Positions 1 to 5,201 of a stretch of 5,201 nt of DNA are shown here, in pieces. Within the stretch, counting starts at the first letter, position 1. Each line of letters opens with the position of its first letter. This stretch comes from Bacteroidales bacterium (lineage in GTDB: Bacteria > Bacteroidota > Bacteroidia > Bacteroidales > UBA932). A model generated the notes under the pieces. The model had not been told where the DNA came from. It saw only the letters and a list, made by a program, of their open reading frames with translations, and searched no databases. Location of the stretch: assembly GCA_024401915.1 (NCBI GenBank), contig JAKSKA010000111.1:1-5201 (forward strand). The letters are read 5' to 3'. Position numbers and translations under genes: made by a program.

Positions 1-819
1 GATGAAGAACTGCATCTCCATCTGCTCGAACTCGCGCATACGGAAGATGAACTGGCGCGCCACGATCTCGTTGCGGAAGGCCTTGCCTATCTGGGCGATG
101 CCGAAAGGAATCTTCATACGGCCGGTCTTCTGGACGTTGAGATAGTTGACGAAGATGCCCTGGGCGGTCTCGGGACGCAGATAAATCGTGTTCGCGCCCT
201 CGGAGGTGCTGCCCATCGAGGTGGAGAACATAAGGTTGAACTGGCGCACTTCGGTCCAGTTGCAGGTGCCGCTGATGGGGCAGACTATGTTGCAGTCGTA
301 GATGATCTTGCGGTATTCCTCGAAATCGCTCTCGTTCTCGGCCTTGACGTAACGGTTGTGGATTTCGTCATACTTGGCCTGCTCGCGGAGCACGTTGGGG
401 TTCGTGGCGCGGAACTGTGCCTCGTCGAAGCTGTCACCGAACTTGCGGCGGCCCTTCTCGACCTCCTTGTTCACCTTCTCCTCGATCTTGCCGAGATAGT
501 CCTCGATGAGGACGTCGGCGCGATAGCGCTTCTTGGAGTCCTTGTTGTCGATGAGGGGGTCGTTGAATGCGCTCACGTGGCCCGATGCCTCCCAGATCCT
601 GGGGTGCATGAAGATGCAGGAATCGATTCCCACTATGTTGCCGTTGAGGCGCGTCATTGCGTTCCACCAGTACTGCTTGATGTTGTTCTTGAGTTCAACA
701 CCCATCTGGCCATAATCATATACGGCTGCCAGACCGTCGTAAATCTCGCTGGAGGGGAATATGAAGCCATATTCCTTGCAATGGGCAACGAGCACCTTGA
801 AAAGTTCGTCCTGTGTCAT
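1..819 (-). CDS. glyS: Glycyl-tRNA synthetase, N-terminal 273 residues (runs off left edge)
   Basis: This cytoplasmic enzyme charges tRNA-Gly with glycine using ATP. I translated it by hand from the ATG at 819-817. The frame stays open for exactly 273 codons to the window edge, roughly half of the usual ~500-residue single-chain (alpha2, eukaryote-like) class II enzyme. Visible family blocks are the N-terminal [20 protein letters not shown] (residues 21-40), an insertion rich in Glu and Lys around 108-170, [20 protein letters not shown] (180-199), [12 protein letters not shown] (215-226), and class II motif 2 with its ATP-binding arginine, [21 protein letters not shown] (249-269). Motif 3 and the anticodon-binding domain would lie beyond the left edge. 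The start is 12 bp after the folK stop, with no clear Shine-Dalgarno, as is usual in Bacteroidota. It may be read both from the suf-folK operon and from its own promoter inside the folK tail. Confidence 0.96.
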   Translation of the reverse strand, partial: MTQDELFKVLVAHCKEYGFIFPSSEIYDGLAAVYDYGQMGVELKNNIKQYWWNAMTRLNGNIVGIDSCIFMHPRIWEASGHVSAFNDPLIDNKDSKKRYRADVLIEDYLGKIEEKVNKEVEKGRRKFGDSFDEAQFRATNPNVLREQAKYDEIHNRYVKAENESDFEEYRKIIYDCNIVCPISGTCNWTEVRQFNLMFSTSMGSTSEGANTIYLRPETAQGIFVNYLNVQKTGRMKIPFGIAQIGKAFRNEIVARQFIFRMREFEQMEMQFFI

Positions 820-831
820 ATCTTTTGAATA

Positions 832-1251
832 CTAATCTTGCAAAGATAATAAAAGTTCCTTTACAAACGGACGGCTTTCCACCTGCGGATGGGGTATTTT
901 GAGATTCTCCTCATCGATGGAAAGGTCTCCGTAGAAAAGGATGTCGATGTCGATTTTACGGTTGTGGTATATCCTGGCCCCGTCAGCGGCGTATTCAGGG
1001 GCGTCCGTGCGCCCCATCTCGCGCTCTATGTCCTTGCATATCCCGAGCAGGGCGTGGGGGTCTGTCTCCGTCTCGAAGCAGACGATGCGGTTGAGGAACC
1101 AGGGGCCGTCGAAGCCGCAGGCCTCAGTGCGCACGGCTGGCGTGAGCGCCACTGCAGGGCTCCCGATGGCCTTTTCCAGCCTTCGCAGCGCAGAATCAAG
1201 ATTGCAGCTGCGGCGGCCCTGGTTGCTTCCGAGCAGGAGAGTCACCCTCAT
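832..1251 (-). CDS. folK: 2-amino-4-hydroxy-6-hydroxymethyldihydropteridine pyrophosphokinase (HPPK)
   Basis: HPPK transfers pyrophosphate from ATP to 6-hydroxymethyl-7,8-dihydropterin, the step before dihydropteroate synthase in folate synthesis. The 139-residue protein shows the family blocks in order: LLLGSNQG (5-12), the pterin-site GPWFLN (49-54), the REMGR segment with Arg81, NRKIDIDIL with the Mg-binding Asp101 and Asp103, and IPHP with His121 followed by SRPFV. I chose the ATG at 1251-1249 over an in-frame ATG 30 codons upstream because MRVTLLLGSN is the normal HPPK N-terminus and because it gives a 4-bp ATGA overlap with the preceding gene; the longer version would sit inside that gene. 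At 139 residues it is shorter than the E. coli enzyme (~159) and lacks the usual C-terminal extension after the PFV motif. All core catalytic residues are present, so I expect it to be active. Confidence 0.95.
   Translation of the reverse strand: MRVTLLLGSNQGRRSCNLDSALRRLEKAIGSPAVALTPAVRTEACGFDGPWFLNRIVCFETETDPHALLGICKDIEREMGRTDAPEYAADGARIYHNRKIDIDILFYGDLSIDEENLKIPHPQVESRPFVKELLLSLQD
841..848 (-). promoter_or_regulatory. Bacteroidota-type -7 element (TATCTTTG) for glyS
   Basis: On the minus strand this reads TATCTTTGC, a perfect match to the TAnnTTTG -7 box of the Bacteroidota primary sigma factor. It lies 21 bases upstream of the glyS ATG, inside the last codons of folK. A TTTG that could serve as the -33 box is at 867-864, but the spacer is only 15 bases against the usual ~19-21, so that part is weak. 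It would give glyS a transcript independent of the suf-folK operon, with a leader of about 15 nt. Confidence 0.5.
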
Positions 1252-1601
1252 ATCTCGGGGTCCCAGCCGAGAGCGACCCTTGCTTCGTCCGAGAGCATGC
1301 TCTGGTCCCAGACGGGTTCGAACACAAGCTCTATGCTGCAACTCTTCACGCCGGGGGTCATCTCGACGCTGTGCCTGACGTCGGCAATCACGTCGTCCGC
1401 CATAGGGCAGTTGGGCGCGGTGAAGGTCATCTTGATGAAGACATCGTGTCCCTTGTTGATATTCAGCTCGTAAATGAGGCCGAGGTCATATATGTTGACG
1501 GGGATCTCCGGATCGTACACCTGCTTCAGGGCAAGCACCACGTCTTCGTAGAGAGGACTCAGTTCGCGGACATCTTCCGCTGTAAGGACTTCTTCGTTCA
1601 T
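1248..1601 (-). CDS. MIP18/DUF59 family Fe-S cluster assembly factor (SufT-like)
   Basis: This is a small cytoplasmic protein of 117 residues in the DUF59/MIP18 family, whose members (SufT, PaaD, the eukaryotic CIA protein MIP18) help mature or deliver iron-sulfur clusters. Family marks are YDPEIPVNIYDLGLIYEL (29-46), the conserved Cys65 in TAPNCPMAD (61-69), and the C-terminal FEPVWDQSMLSDEAR (94-108). A second Cys at 88 lies in a less conserved position. Its place directly after sufS and sufE supports the Fe-S role. Its ATG overlaps the sufE stop by 4 bp (ATGA), and its own stop overlaps the folK start in the same way. It is close to the usual length for a one-domain member. I leave the symbol empty because sufT is used loosely for this family and the exact partner cannot be read from sequence. 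Confidence 0.9.
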   Translation of the reverse strand: MNEEVLTAEDVRELSPLYEDVVLALKQVYDPEIPVNIYDLGLIYELNINKGHDVFIKMTFTAPNCPMADDVIADVRHSVEMTPGVKSCSIELVFEPVWDQSMLSDEARVALGWDPEI

Positions 1602-2011
1602 CTGTTTTCTGCTGCTACTGCTTTTATCCTTTCGATCATCGATGCGAGGCCTCCGGCCCTGGTTGGAGAAAGATTCTCGCGGAGGCCTATCCTTTCTATC
1701 CAGGAAAAGTCGTCCGCATCTATCTCCGCTGCGCTGCGTCCGGAATAGACGCCGACAAGCAGCGCGATGATGCCTTTTGTTATCAGGGCGTCGCTGTCCG
1801 CAGCGAACTCTATCAGGCCTCCATCGACCTTATAATCAAGCCAGACCCTTGACTGGCAGCCTTTGATAAGCTTATCTTCGGTCTTGCGTTCCACGGGGAA
1901 CTCTTCGAGGCCCTTTCCCAGTTCGATGAGATACTCGTATTTGTCGAGCCATTCATCGAACATCGAAAAGTCCTCTACAACGCTTTCTATCTTTTCTTCA
2001 AGTGTCATCAT
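1598..2011 (-). CDS. sufE: SufE cysteine desulfurase-activating sulfur acceptor
   Basis: SufE takes the persulfide sulfur from SufS onto a single cysteine and passes it to the SufB-containing scaffold. The 137-residue product matches E. coli SufE in length (138). It carries the active-site loop LIKGCQSRVWL with Cys52, and the C-terminal half shows the expected GIIALLVGVYSGRSAAEI and GLRENLSPTRAGGLASMI blocks. The open frame extends far upstream of the true start, but that part is antisense-frame noise inside sufS. Two adjacent ATGs (2011-2009 and 2008-2006) are possible; I chose the first because it forms an ATGA overlap with the sufS stop, the same arrangement as at the next two junctions. 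The second would shorten the protein by one residue. It is almost certainly co-translated with sufS, its direct enzymatic partner. Confidence 0.96.
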   Translation of the reverse strand: MMTLEEKIESVVEDFSMFDEWLDKYEYLIELGKGLEEFPVERKTEDKLIKGCQSRVWLDYKVDGGLIEFAADSDALITKGIIALLVGVYSGRSAAEIDADDFSWIERIGLRENLSPTRAGGLASMIERIKAVAAENR

Positions 2012-3231
2012 ACCAACATCTCTACCGCCCTTCCGAGGCTTTCGATGAAACGCTGCGCCTCTTCGAGGGTGTTGTACGGCGCGAACGACGCGCGCAGCAT
2101 ACCCGTAACCCCGAACCTGTCCATCAGCGGTTCCGCGCACATCTGGCCGGACCGCAGCGCGAAGCCCATCTTGTCCATAATCAGCGCCAGGTCCTCGTGG
2201 TGGGCACCCTCCACGCAGAAAGAGAAAAGCGGGATCTTGTCCTCCCGGCGCTCCGGGCGGCCGAAAAGCGTGATGCGCCTGTCGGAGCCGAGGGCATCGA
2301 GCATATAATCCCTTATTTCTTCCTGGGCACGCTGTATCTCCGGCGCGCGCATAGCCTCGACGGCGGCGATTGCCGGCACCAGTGTGGGCACGGACGCGAA
2401 ATTGCGTGTCCCCGCTTCGAAACGCCTGGGAACCGGCGCGAAGTCGGTGCTGTCCCATTTCACGCTGTCAATCATCTCGCCTCCCATCAGGAAGGGCGGC
2501 ATCCGGTCGAGAAGCTCCTTCCGGCCGTAAAGCACGCCCGTGCCGGTCGCGGCGAACATCTTGTGGCCGCTGAAAGCATAGAAGTCGCAGTCCAGTTCTT
2601 TCACGTCCACGCGGAGGTGTGCGACGGCCTGGGAGCCGTCCACGAGCAGCCTGCAGCCCGCCGAGTGGCATAGCGCCGCTATCTCCTTCACGGGATTGAC
2701 GATGCCGAGCACGTTGGAGATGTGGCAGACGCAGACGAGGATGGTGCGGGGGCCGAGCAGCCCCTTGAGCGCGTCGAGGTCCACGTATCCCTCATCGCTG
2801 ACGGGCAGCCTCCTCATCACGGCCCCCTTCTTCCTGCACTGCTGCTGCCAGGGAACGAGATCGGAGTGGTGCTCCGCTTCGCAGACTATGATTTCGTCAC
2901 CGGGCTTGAGGAATGCTTCGCAGAAGCTGCCTGCCGCCAGATTGAGCGACTCGGTGGCACCCGAGGTGAAGATTATCTCGTCGCGCGACGAAGCGCCGAT
3001 GAAGCGGCCCACGGCCTCGCGGGCGTTTTCGTACTCGGCAGTGGCTGCCTCGGAGGTGTGGTGGACGGCGCGGTGGATATTGGAATTGAGCCTCAGGGAC
3101 ATCTCCGTCCACTTCTCCACTACGGAGAGAGGGCGCAGGGAGGTCGCCGCGTTGTCAAGATAGACCAGCGGCTTCCCGTACACCGTTTCCGCAAGCTGCG
3201 GAAACTGCTGTCTGAGTTCGTTCACGTTCAT
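2008..3231 (-). CDS. sufS: SufS-type (class II) cysteine desulfurase
   Basis: This cytoplasmic PLP enzyme removes sulfur from L-cysteine, giving alanine and an enzyme persulfide for Fe-S cluster building. The 407 residues match the SufS family length (~406). Visible landmarks are YLDNAATSLRP near the N-terminus, FTSGATESLNL (88-98), the PLP-stacking histidine in EAEHHSDLVPWQ (118-129), LLVDGSQAVAH with Asp198 and Gln201, the Schiff-base Lys224 in SGHKMFA, FEAGT (271-275), the persulfide Cys365 in RSGQMCAEPLM, and the substrate-binding Arg380 in MLRASFAPYN. The SufS-type RSGxxCAxPLM loop and the adjacent sufE distinguish it from IscS/NifS. It is the first gene of the sufS-sufE-DUF59-folK chain and has its own -7 promoter box just upstream. 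The start is fixed by family alignment: the normal SufS N-terminus begins at this Met, so there is no room for a later start. sufB, sufC and sufD are not in the window. Confidence 0.97.
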   Translation of the reverse strand: MNVNELRQQFPQLAETVYGKPLVYLDNAATSLRPLSVVEKWTEMSLRLNSNIHRAVHHTSEAATAEYENAREAVGRFIGASSRDEIIFTSGATESLNLAAGSFCEAFLKPGDEIIVCEAEHHSDLVPWQQQCRKKGAVMRRLPVSDEGYVDLDALKGLLGPRTILVCVCHISNVLGIVNPVKEIAALCHSAGCRLLVDGSQAVAHLRVDVKELDCDFYAFSGHKMFAATGTGVLYGRKELLDRMPPFLMGGEMIDSVKWDSTDFAPVPRRFEAGTRNFASVPTLVPAIAAVEAMRAPEIQRAQEEIRDYMLDALGSDRRITLFGRPERREDKIPLFSFCVEGAHHEDLALIMDKMGFALRSGQMCAEPLMDRFGVTGMLRASFAPYNTLEEAQRFIESLGRAVEMLV

Positions 3232-3241
3232 ATTTATCTGA

Positions 3242-3249
3242 CAAAGATA
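3242..3249 (-). promoter_or_regulatory. Bacteroidota-type -7 element (TATCTTTG) for sufS
   Basis: On the minus strand this reads TATCTTTG, an exact TAnnTTTG match. Only 10 bases separate it from the sufS ATG, so a start point 5-7 bases downstream would give a leader of about 3-6 nt, nearly leaderless. No convincing TTTG -33 box lies 19-21 bases further upstream. The position in a short non-coding gap ahead of an operon supports it; the tight spacing and missing -33 box weaken it. Confidence 0.5.
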
Positions 3250-3262
3250 ACACTTTTCATCG

Positions 3263-3273
3263 GGTTTTGTTCA
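3263..3273. repeat. Copy 1 of an 11-bp direct repeat bordering the lipoprotein pair
   Basis: GGTTTTGTTCA occurs here and, in the same orientation, at 5003-5013. The two copies lie on either side of the low-GC lipoprotein pair. On the minus strand each follows immediately or within three bases after a TGA. An 11-bp match could arise by chance in a window this size, so the position is the only reason to note it. Confidence 0.4.
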
Positions 3274-3300
3274 TCACATTGAACGAGATATCCACGACAT

Positions 3301-3342
3301 CAGGTCGACGAAATCAAGCACAAGGCTCAATTCGCCGACCTG
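3301..3342 (-). terminator. 12-bp stem-loop after the lipoprotein/barrel gene (terminator-like, no U-tract)
   Basis: Arms 3301-3312 and 3331-3342 are inverted copies with one difference, separated by an 18-base loop. In RNA read from the minus strand the odd pair becomes G-U, so all 12 positions pair; in plus-strand RNA it would be an A-C mismatch. That points to a minus-strand transcript. It begins 19 bases after the stop of the 371-residue lipoprotein and so lies where a 3' end is expected. No run of U follows, so it is not a classical intrinsic terminator; it may stabilise the 3' end or act with Rho. Confidence 0.4.
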
Positions 3343-3361
3343 AACTGTAATGATAATCAAG

Positions 3362-4477
3362 TTAGAACTTCAGACTGAGATGAAGTGCAGGACTATACCA
3401 TTCACCCAACGGGTATCCGGACTGTATAAACACGGAAGCCATATCAAATTCCACTCCGATGGCAAATGCGCCCAGAGAGAGACCTACTCCCAAGTCAATT
3501 TTAGCACTTACGTCATCGTAGCCTCTGTCTCTGAACGTGGACGATTCGGCCATATTAACATACTCGGCCCCAAGCCTCATATCAAAATACGGCGCAAACA
3601 TCCGGTTCCAAAAATAACGGCGTCCTTGCAGGAACAGTGAATATGATTTGAAATCCGGATTAATCCCGGAACTATAATTTATGTTCCGATCAAAACGGTA
3701 TGAAGCGCCAACACCCCAGAACCAATGTTTGTTCTGCTTTCCTATGACAGCTGATAATGCTGTTGTCGAATACCAAGAACCCCTATAGCTATAGTTGTTT
3801 GTATAAAAGTACTGATAGTATTCCTGGAAAGTATCAACCCCAAGTATGACCTTTGTTCCGGTCTTACGGTTATATACCTTCTTGGGCTCAGGTTTTTCGG
3901 CTTTGGTCACAACCGCCTTGGCAACAACACTGCCCATTTCAAGCTTCGGCTTGGCGTTCGGCAACGGTTTGGCGACAGGGGTAGCAACCGAGTTGACGTA
4001 AATCGCAGTCTGAGGGTTTACGGGACTCTCTTTACGCTTTCTGGGACCATACTTGCTCAAATTGATCAGGTCAATGTCCTCCTGTGTGGCGGTGCGGAAA
4101 TTCTCGTACTTGCCGATATATCCGCTGACTGTCAATTTGTGTGTCTTCACACCATTTCCCTGCCTCTCTGATACCCAGCAGGTTTGAGGCTGAACAAGCA
4201 CGTCACCTCCGTGAATCTCCAGCAAACGTCCAATAGTAGCGTTGGTCTGGTTTGTCACACCAAACGTGAGAGCCTGACCCTTCACATTCTGCCAGACCGT
4301 ATCTACCGATACGCGCTCTGGGTTGACCTTGAGATCAACGACCGTAGGCGTCTGGCTTATCAAGCCGTTTTCTATTTTCATAGTTTCTCCGCTCCGTTGC
4401 TGGTACCGATAATTCGTTACAGCACAGGAAGGGAGGAATAGAACGGCTGCGAGAATCAGAAATTCCGCTCTCTTCAT
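3362..4477 (-). CDS. Lipoprotein with C-terminal predicted outer-membrane beta-barrel domain; function unknown
   Basis: I do not recognise a named family. The 371-residue product starts with a lipoprotein signal, MKRAEFLILAAVLFLPSC, with a textbook LPSC lipobox and lipid-bearing Cys18. Residues ~35-135 resemble the protein encoded just upstream: both have a repeated-strand region ending in V-x-GY-x-x-KY-x-NFRT (here SGYIGKYENFRT, 118-129). A linker rich in Lys, Pro, Ala and Val follows (~140-205). Residues ~208-371 alternate polar and aromatic/aliphatic residues, with Tyr/Phe/Trp-rich strands and short turns, and end in LHLSLKF with a terminal Phe. That is the pattern of a small outer-membrane beta-barrel. 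A lipid anchor plus a barrel on one chain is uncommon. The ATG is 2 bp after the upstream stop, preceded by the purine-rich AAGAAG. GC is visibly lower than in the suf genes. The barrel assignment is by eye only. Confidence 0.85.
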   Translation of the reverse strand: MKRAEFLILAAVLFLPSCAVTNYRYQQRSGETMKIENGLISQTPTVVDLKVNPERVSVDTVWQNVKGQALTFGVTNQTNATIGRLLEIHGGDVLVQPQTCWVSERQGNGVKTHKLTVSGYIGKYENFRTATQEDIDLINLSKYGPRKRKESPVNPQTAIYVNSVATPVAKPLPNAKPKLEMGSVVAKAVVTKAEKPEPKKVYNRKTGTKVILGVDTFQEYYQYFYTNNYSYRGSWYSTTALSAVIGKQNKHWFWGVGASYRFDRNINYSSGINPDFKSYSLFLQGRRYFWNRMFAPYFDMRLGAEYVNMAESSTFRDRGYDDVSAKIDLGVGLSLGAFAIGVEFDMASVFIQSGYPLGEWYSPALHLSLKF

Positions 4478-4479
4478 TG

Positions 4480-4932
4480 TTACTTCTTGTTGTTGTAGAT
4501 TACTATTGTAGGGTCAGATGCGGCCTTGCATTCGCAGGGTTCCGGTTTGGGCTCCTCTTTGGTTCTGAAATTAGCGTATTTTGCAGGATAGCCTACAACA
4601 TTTACCTCAACGAGCTTTCCGTTCTCGTATGTATAGGTCCACTTGGGAGCAACGAGGATATCGGCGTCCGTAATATCAAGAGCATTGGCTACAGCCAATT
4701 TCTGTGCAGTATTCTTGTCAAATGATATTGTGTTGTTTTTCTCTGCGGGGGAAATCACCCAGGATCCAGACACGTGCTTGTCGCTGATCTGAAGGTCAGC
4801 CAAGGTGACCGTGGAAGCGATTGTGCCGTTCAGGTCGATGAAGGAGGCGGAACGGGTTACGGATTTCTGTAACGGTGTGCTGCAAGAGCAGCAGAGAGCG
4901 GCAATTGCCGCAAGAATCAATGTTTTTTTCAT
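4480..4932 (-). CDS. Small lipoprotein related to the N-terminal domain of its downstream neighbour; function unknown
   Basis: This is a 150-residue exported protein without a recognised family. The signal MKKTLILAAIAALCCSCS has a basic start, a hydrophobic core and Cys-Ser end; Cys17 after Ser16 is the most likely lipid site, although Cys at -3 is unusual for a lipobox and Cys15 is a weaker alternative. The residue after the lipidated Cys is Ser, with no Asp. The mature domain (~32-127) has an ADLQIS strand, a helix-like stretch NTAQKLAVANALDITDADILVAPKW, and ends in NVVGYPAKYANFRT, the motif shared with the 371-residue protein. A short tail has EPKPEPCECK, then TIVIYNNKK. It is the first gene of a two-gene unit, with its own TATATTTG promoter and the next gene 2 bp downstream. 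The shared domain suggests that the two act together or arose by duplication. Confidence 0.88.
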   Translation of the reverse strand: MKKTLILAAIAALCCSCSTPLQKSVTRSASFIDLNGTIASTVTLADLQISDKHVSGSWVISPAEKNNTISFDKNTAQKLAVANALDITDADILVAPKWTYTYENGKLVEVNVVGYPAKYANFRTKEEPKPEPCECKAASDPTIVIYNNKK

Positions 4933-4963
4933 ATTGTTTGTTTTGTTAGAAATTATATGCTTG

Positions 4964-4971
4964 CAAATATA
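4964..4971 (-). promoter_or_regulatory. Bacteroidota-type -7 element (TATATTTG) for the lipoprotein pair
   Basis: The minus strand reads TATATTTGC in an A/T-rich stretch 31 bases upstream of the ATG of the small lipoprotein, matching TAnnTTTG. A start 5-7 bases downstream would leave a leader of about 25 nt rich in A and C (CTAACAAAACAAACA), with no Shine-Dalgarno, which is typical for Bacteroidota. I see no good TTTG at the -33 position. Of the three -7 boxes here, this has the most natural spacing to its gene. Confidence 0.6.
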
Positions 4972-5002
4972 TATGATTTTTTAGTTAATCGCTTTATTTT
5001 TC

Positions 5003-5013
5003 GGTTTTGTTCA
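5003..5013. repeat. Copy 2 of an 11-bp direct repeat bordering the lipoprotein pair
   Basis: This is identical over 11 bp to 3263-3273. It lies between the end of the ABC ATPase gene (stop 5019-5017) and the promoter of the small lipoprotein. Confidence 0.4.
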
Positions 5014-5016
5014 ACA

Positions 5017-5201
5017 TCAGGACTCGCAGACGGTTTTGGCCAGCTTGTCTATGTTGAGGCTGCGGGCGCTGGCGTCCACGATATCCTTGTAGATGCCGCC
5101 CTGGCGATAGACCTCGTCGGGGGAGGCCGTGGGCTCGTCAAGGAAGATGATCGGAGGGTTCTTCAGGAACATCCTGGCGGCCTTGGCCCAGGAGAAGTCC
5201 G
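5017..5201 (-). CDS. C-terminal end of an ABC-transporter ATPase, apparently internally deleted (runs off right edge)
   Basis: Sixty codons and a TGA stop (5019-5017) are visible. The segment WAKAARMFLKNPPIIFLDEP (residues 4-23 of the visible part) is the end of the signature helix plus Walker B with the catalytic Glu22, so the parent is an ABC ATPase, probably of the exporter (permease-fused) type. The tail YRQGGIYKDIVDASARSL resembles the extreme C-terminus of such exporters (GG-x-Y after the nucleotide-binding fold). Only 12 residues separate Glu22 from the GG, where family members have roughly 50-70 residues holding the D-loop and the switch histidine (H-loop). None of these is present. 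The signature also looks altered: DFSWAK stands where an SGG-x-W/Q-type sequence is expected, and the helix is about two residues short. The product is therefore likely inactive as an ATPase, making it a pseudogene remnant, unless the gap is an assembly error. The frame is still open and ends cleanly. Confidence 0.7.
   Translation of the reverse strand, partial: DFSWAKAARMFLKNPPIIFLDEPTASPDEVYRQGGIYKDIVDASARSLNIDKLAKTVCES

Noticed and set aside
358..828. A 156-codon plus-strand open frame
   Set aside because: It is the reverse strand of glyS, whose minus-strand translation matches glycyl-tRNA synthetase throughout; the plus-strand product has no recognisable motifs.
889..1473. A 194-codon plus-strand open frame
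   Set aside because: It lies antisense to folK and the DUF59 gene, both of which show full family motifs; high GC produces long antisense frames here.
2012..2458. An upstream extension of the sufE frame by 149 codons
   Set aside because: The extension overlaps sufS and codes for an Arg/Gly/Ala-rich low-quality sequence; SufE homology begins at the ATG overlapping the sufS stop.
2002..2673. A 223-codon plus-strand open frame, and a similar one at 2722-3282
   Set aside because: Both are antisense to sufS, which is complete and carries all catalytic residues; the products look like shadow translation.
4477..4725. An 82-codon plus-strand frame with a hydrophobic start, resembling a small membrane protein
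   Set aside because: It is antisense to the small lipoprotein gene, which has a promoter, signal peptide and homologous neighbour; there is no plus-strand promoter box or family match.
1..5201. CRISPR array, tRNA/rRNA gene, transposase, toxin-antitoxin pair or phage defence genes
   Set aside because: No regularly spaced repeats, tRNA-like fold or fitting protein motifs were seen on either strand.

Overview
The window looks like a piece of a Bacteroidales (Bacteroidota) chromosome. The evidence is three TAnnTTTG-type -7 promoter motifs directly upstream of genes, weak or absent Shine-Dalgarno sequences, the eukaryote-like single-chain glycyl-tRNA synthetase typical of this phylum, and lipoproteins with Bacteroidota-style Cys-Ser signal ends. 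I cannot fix the genus. Every gene I can support is on the minus strand, so transcription runs from high to low coordinates. Much of the plus-strand coding potential is shadow.

In transcription order, the right edge (5017-5201) holds the last 60 codons of an ABC-transporter ATPase. It has a clear Walker B but appears to lack everything normally found between Walker B and the C-terminal tail. Next come two adjacent genes with clearly lower GC (3362-4932), 2 bp apart: a 150-residue lipoprotein and a 371-residue lipoprotein. They share a related N-terminal domain, and the second carries an added C-terminal domain that looks like an outer-membrane beta-barrel. A TATATTTG promoter precedes the pair and a 12-bp stem-loop follows it.

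A higher-GC housekeeping run follows (1-3231): sufS (cysteine desulfurase), sufE (sulfur acceptor), a MIP18/DUF59 (SufT-like) Fe-S assembly factor, folK (HPPK, folate synthesis), then the N-terminal half of glyS. The first four genes are joined by three successive ATGA stop/start overlaps, a strong sign of one translationally coupled operon. SufS takes sulfur from cysteine, SufE receives it as a persulfide, and the DUF59 protein probably helps cluster assembly or delivery. folK is a passenger in folate synthesis. glyS follows 12 bp after folK and seems to have an extra promoter inside the end of folK. The SufBCD scaffold genes are not in the window.

No RNA gene, CRISPR array, insertion sequence or intergenic gap over 300 bases was seen. 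The part least explained by known biology is the lipoprotein pair and its borders. The rest is ordinary housekeeping sequence.
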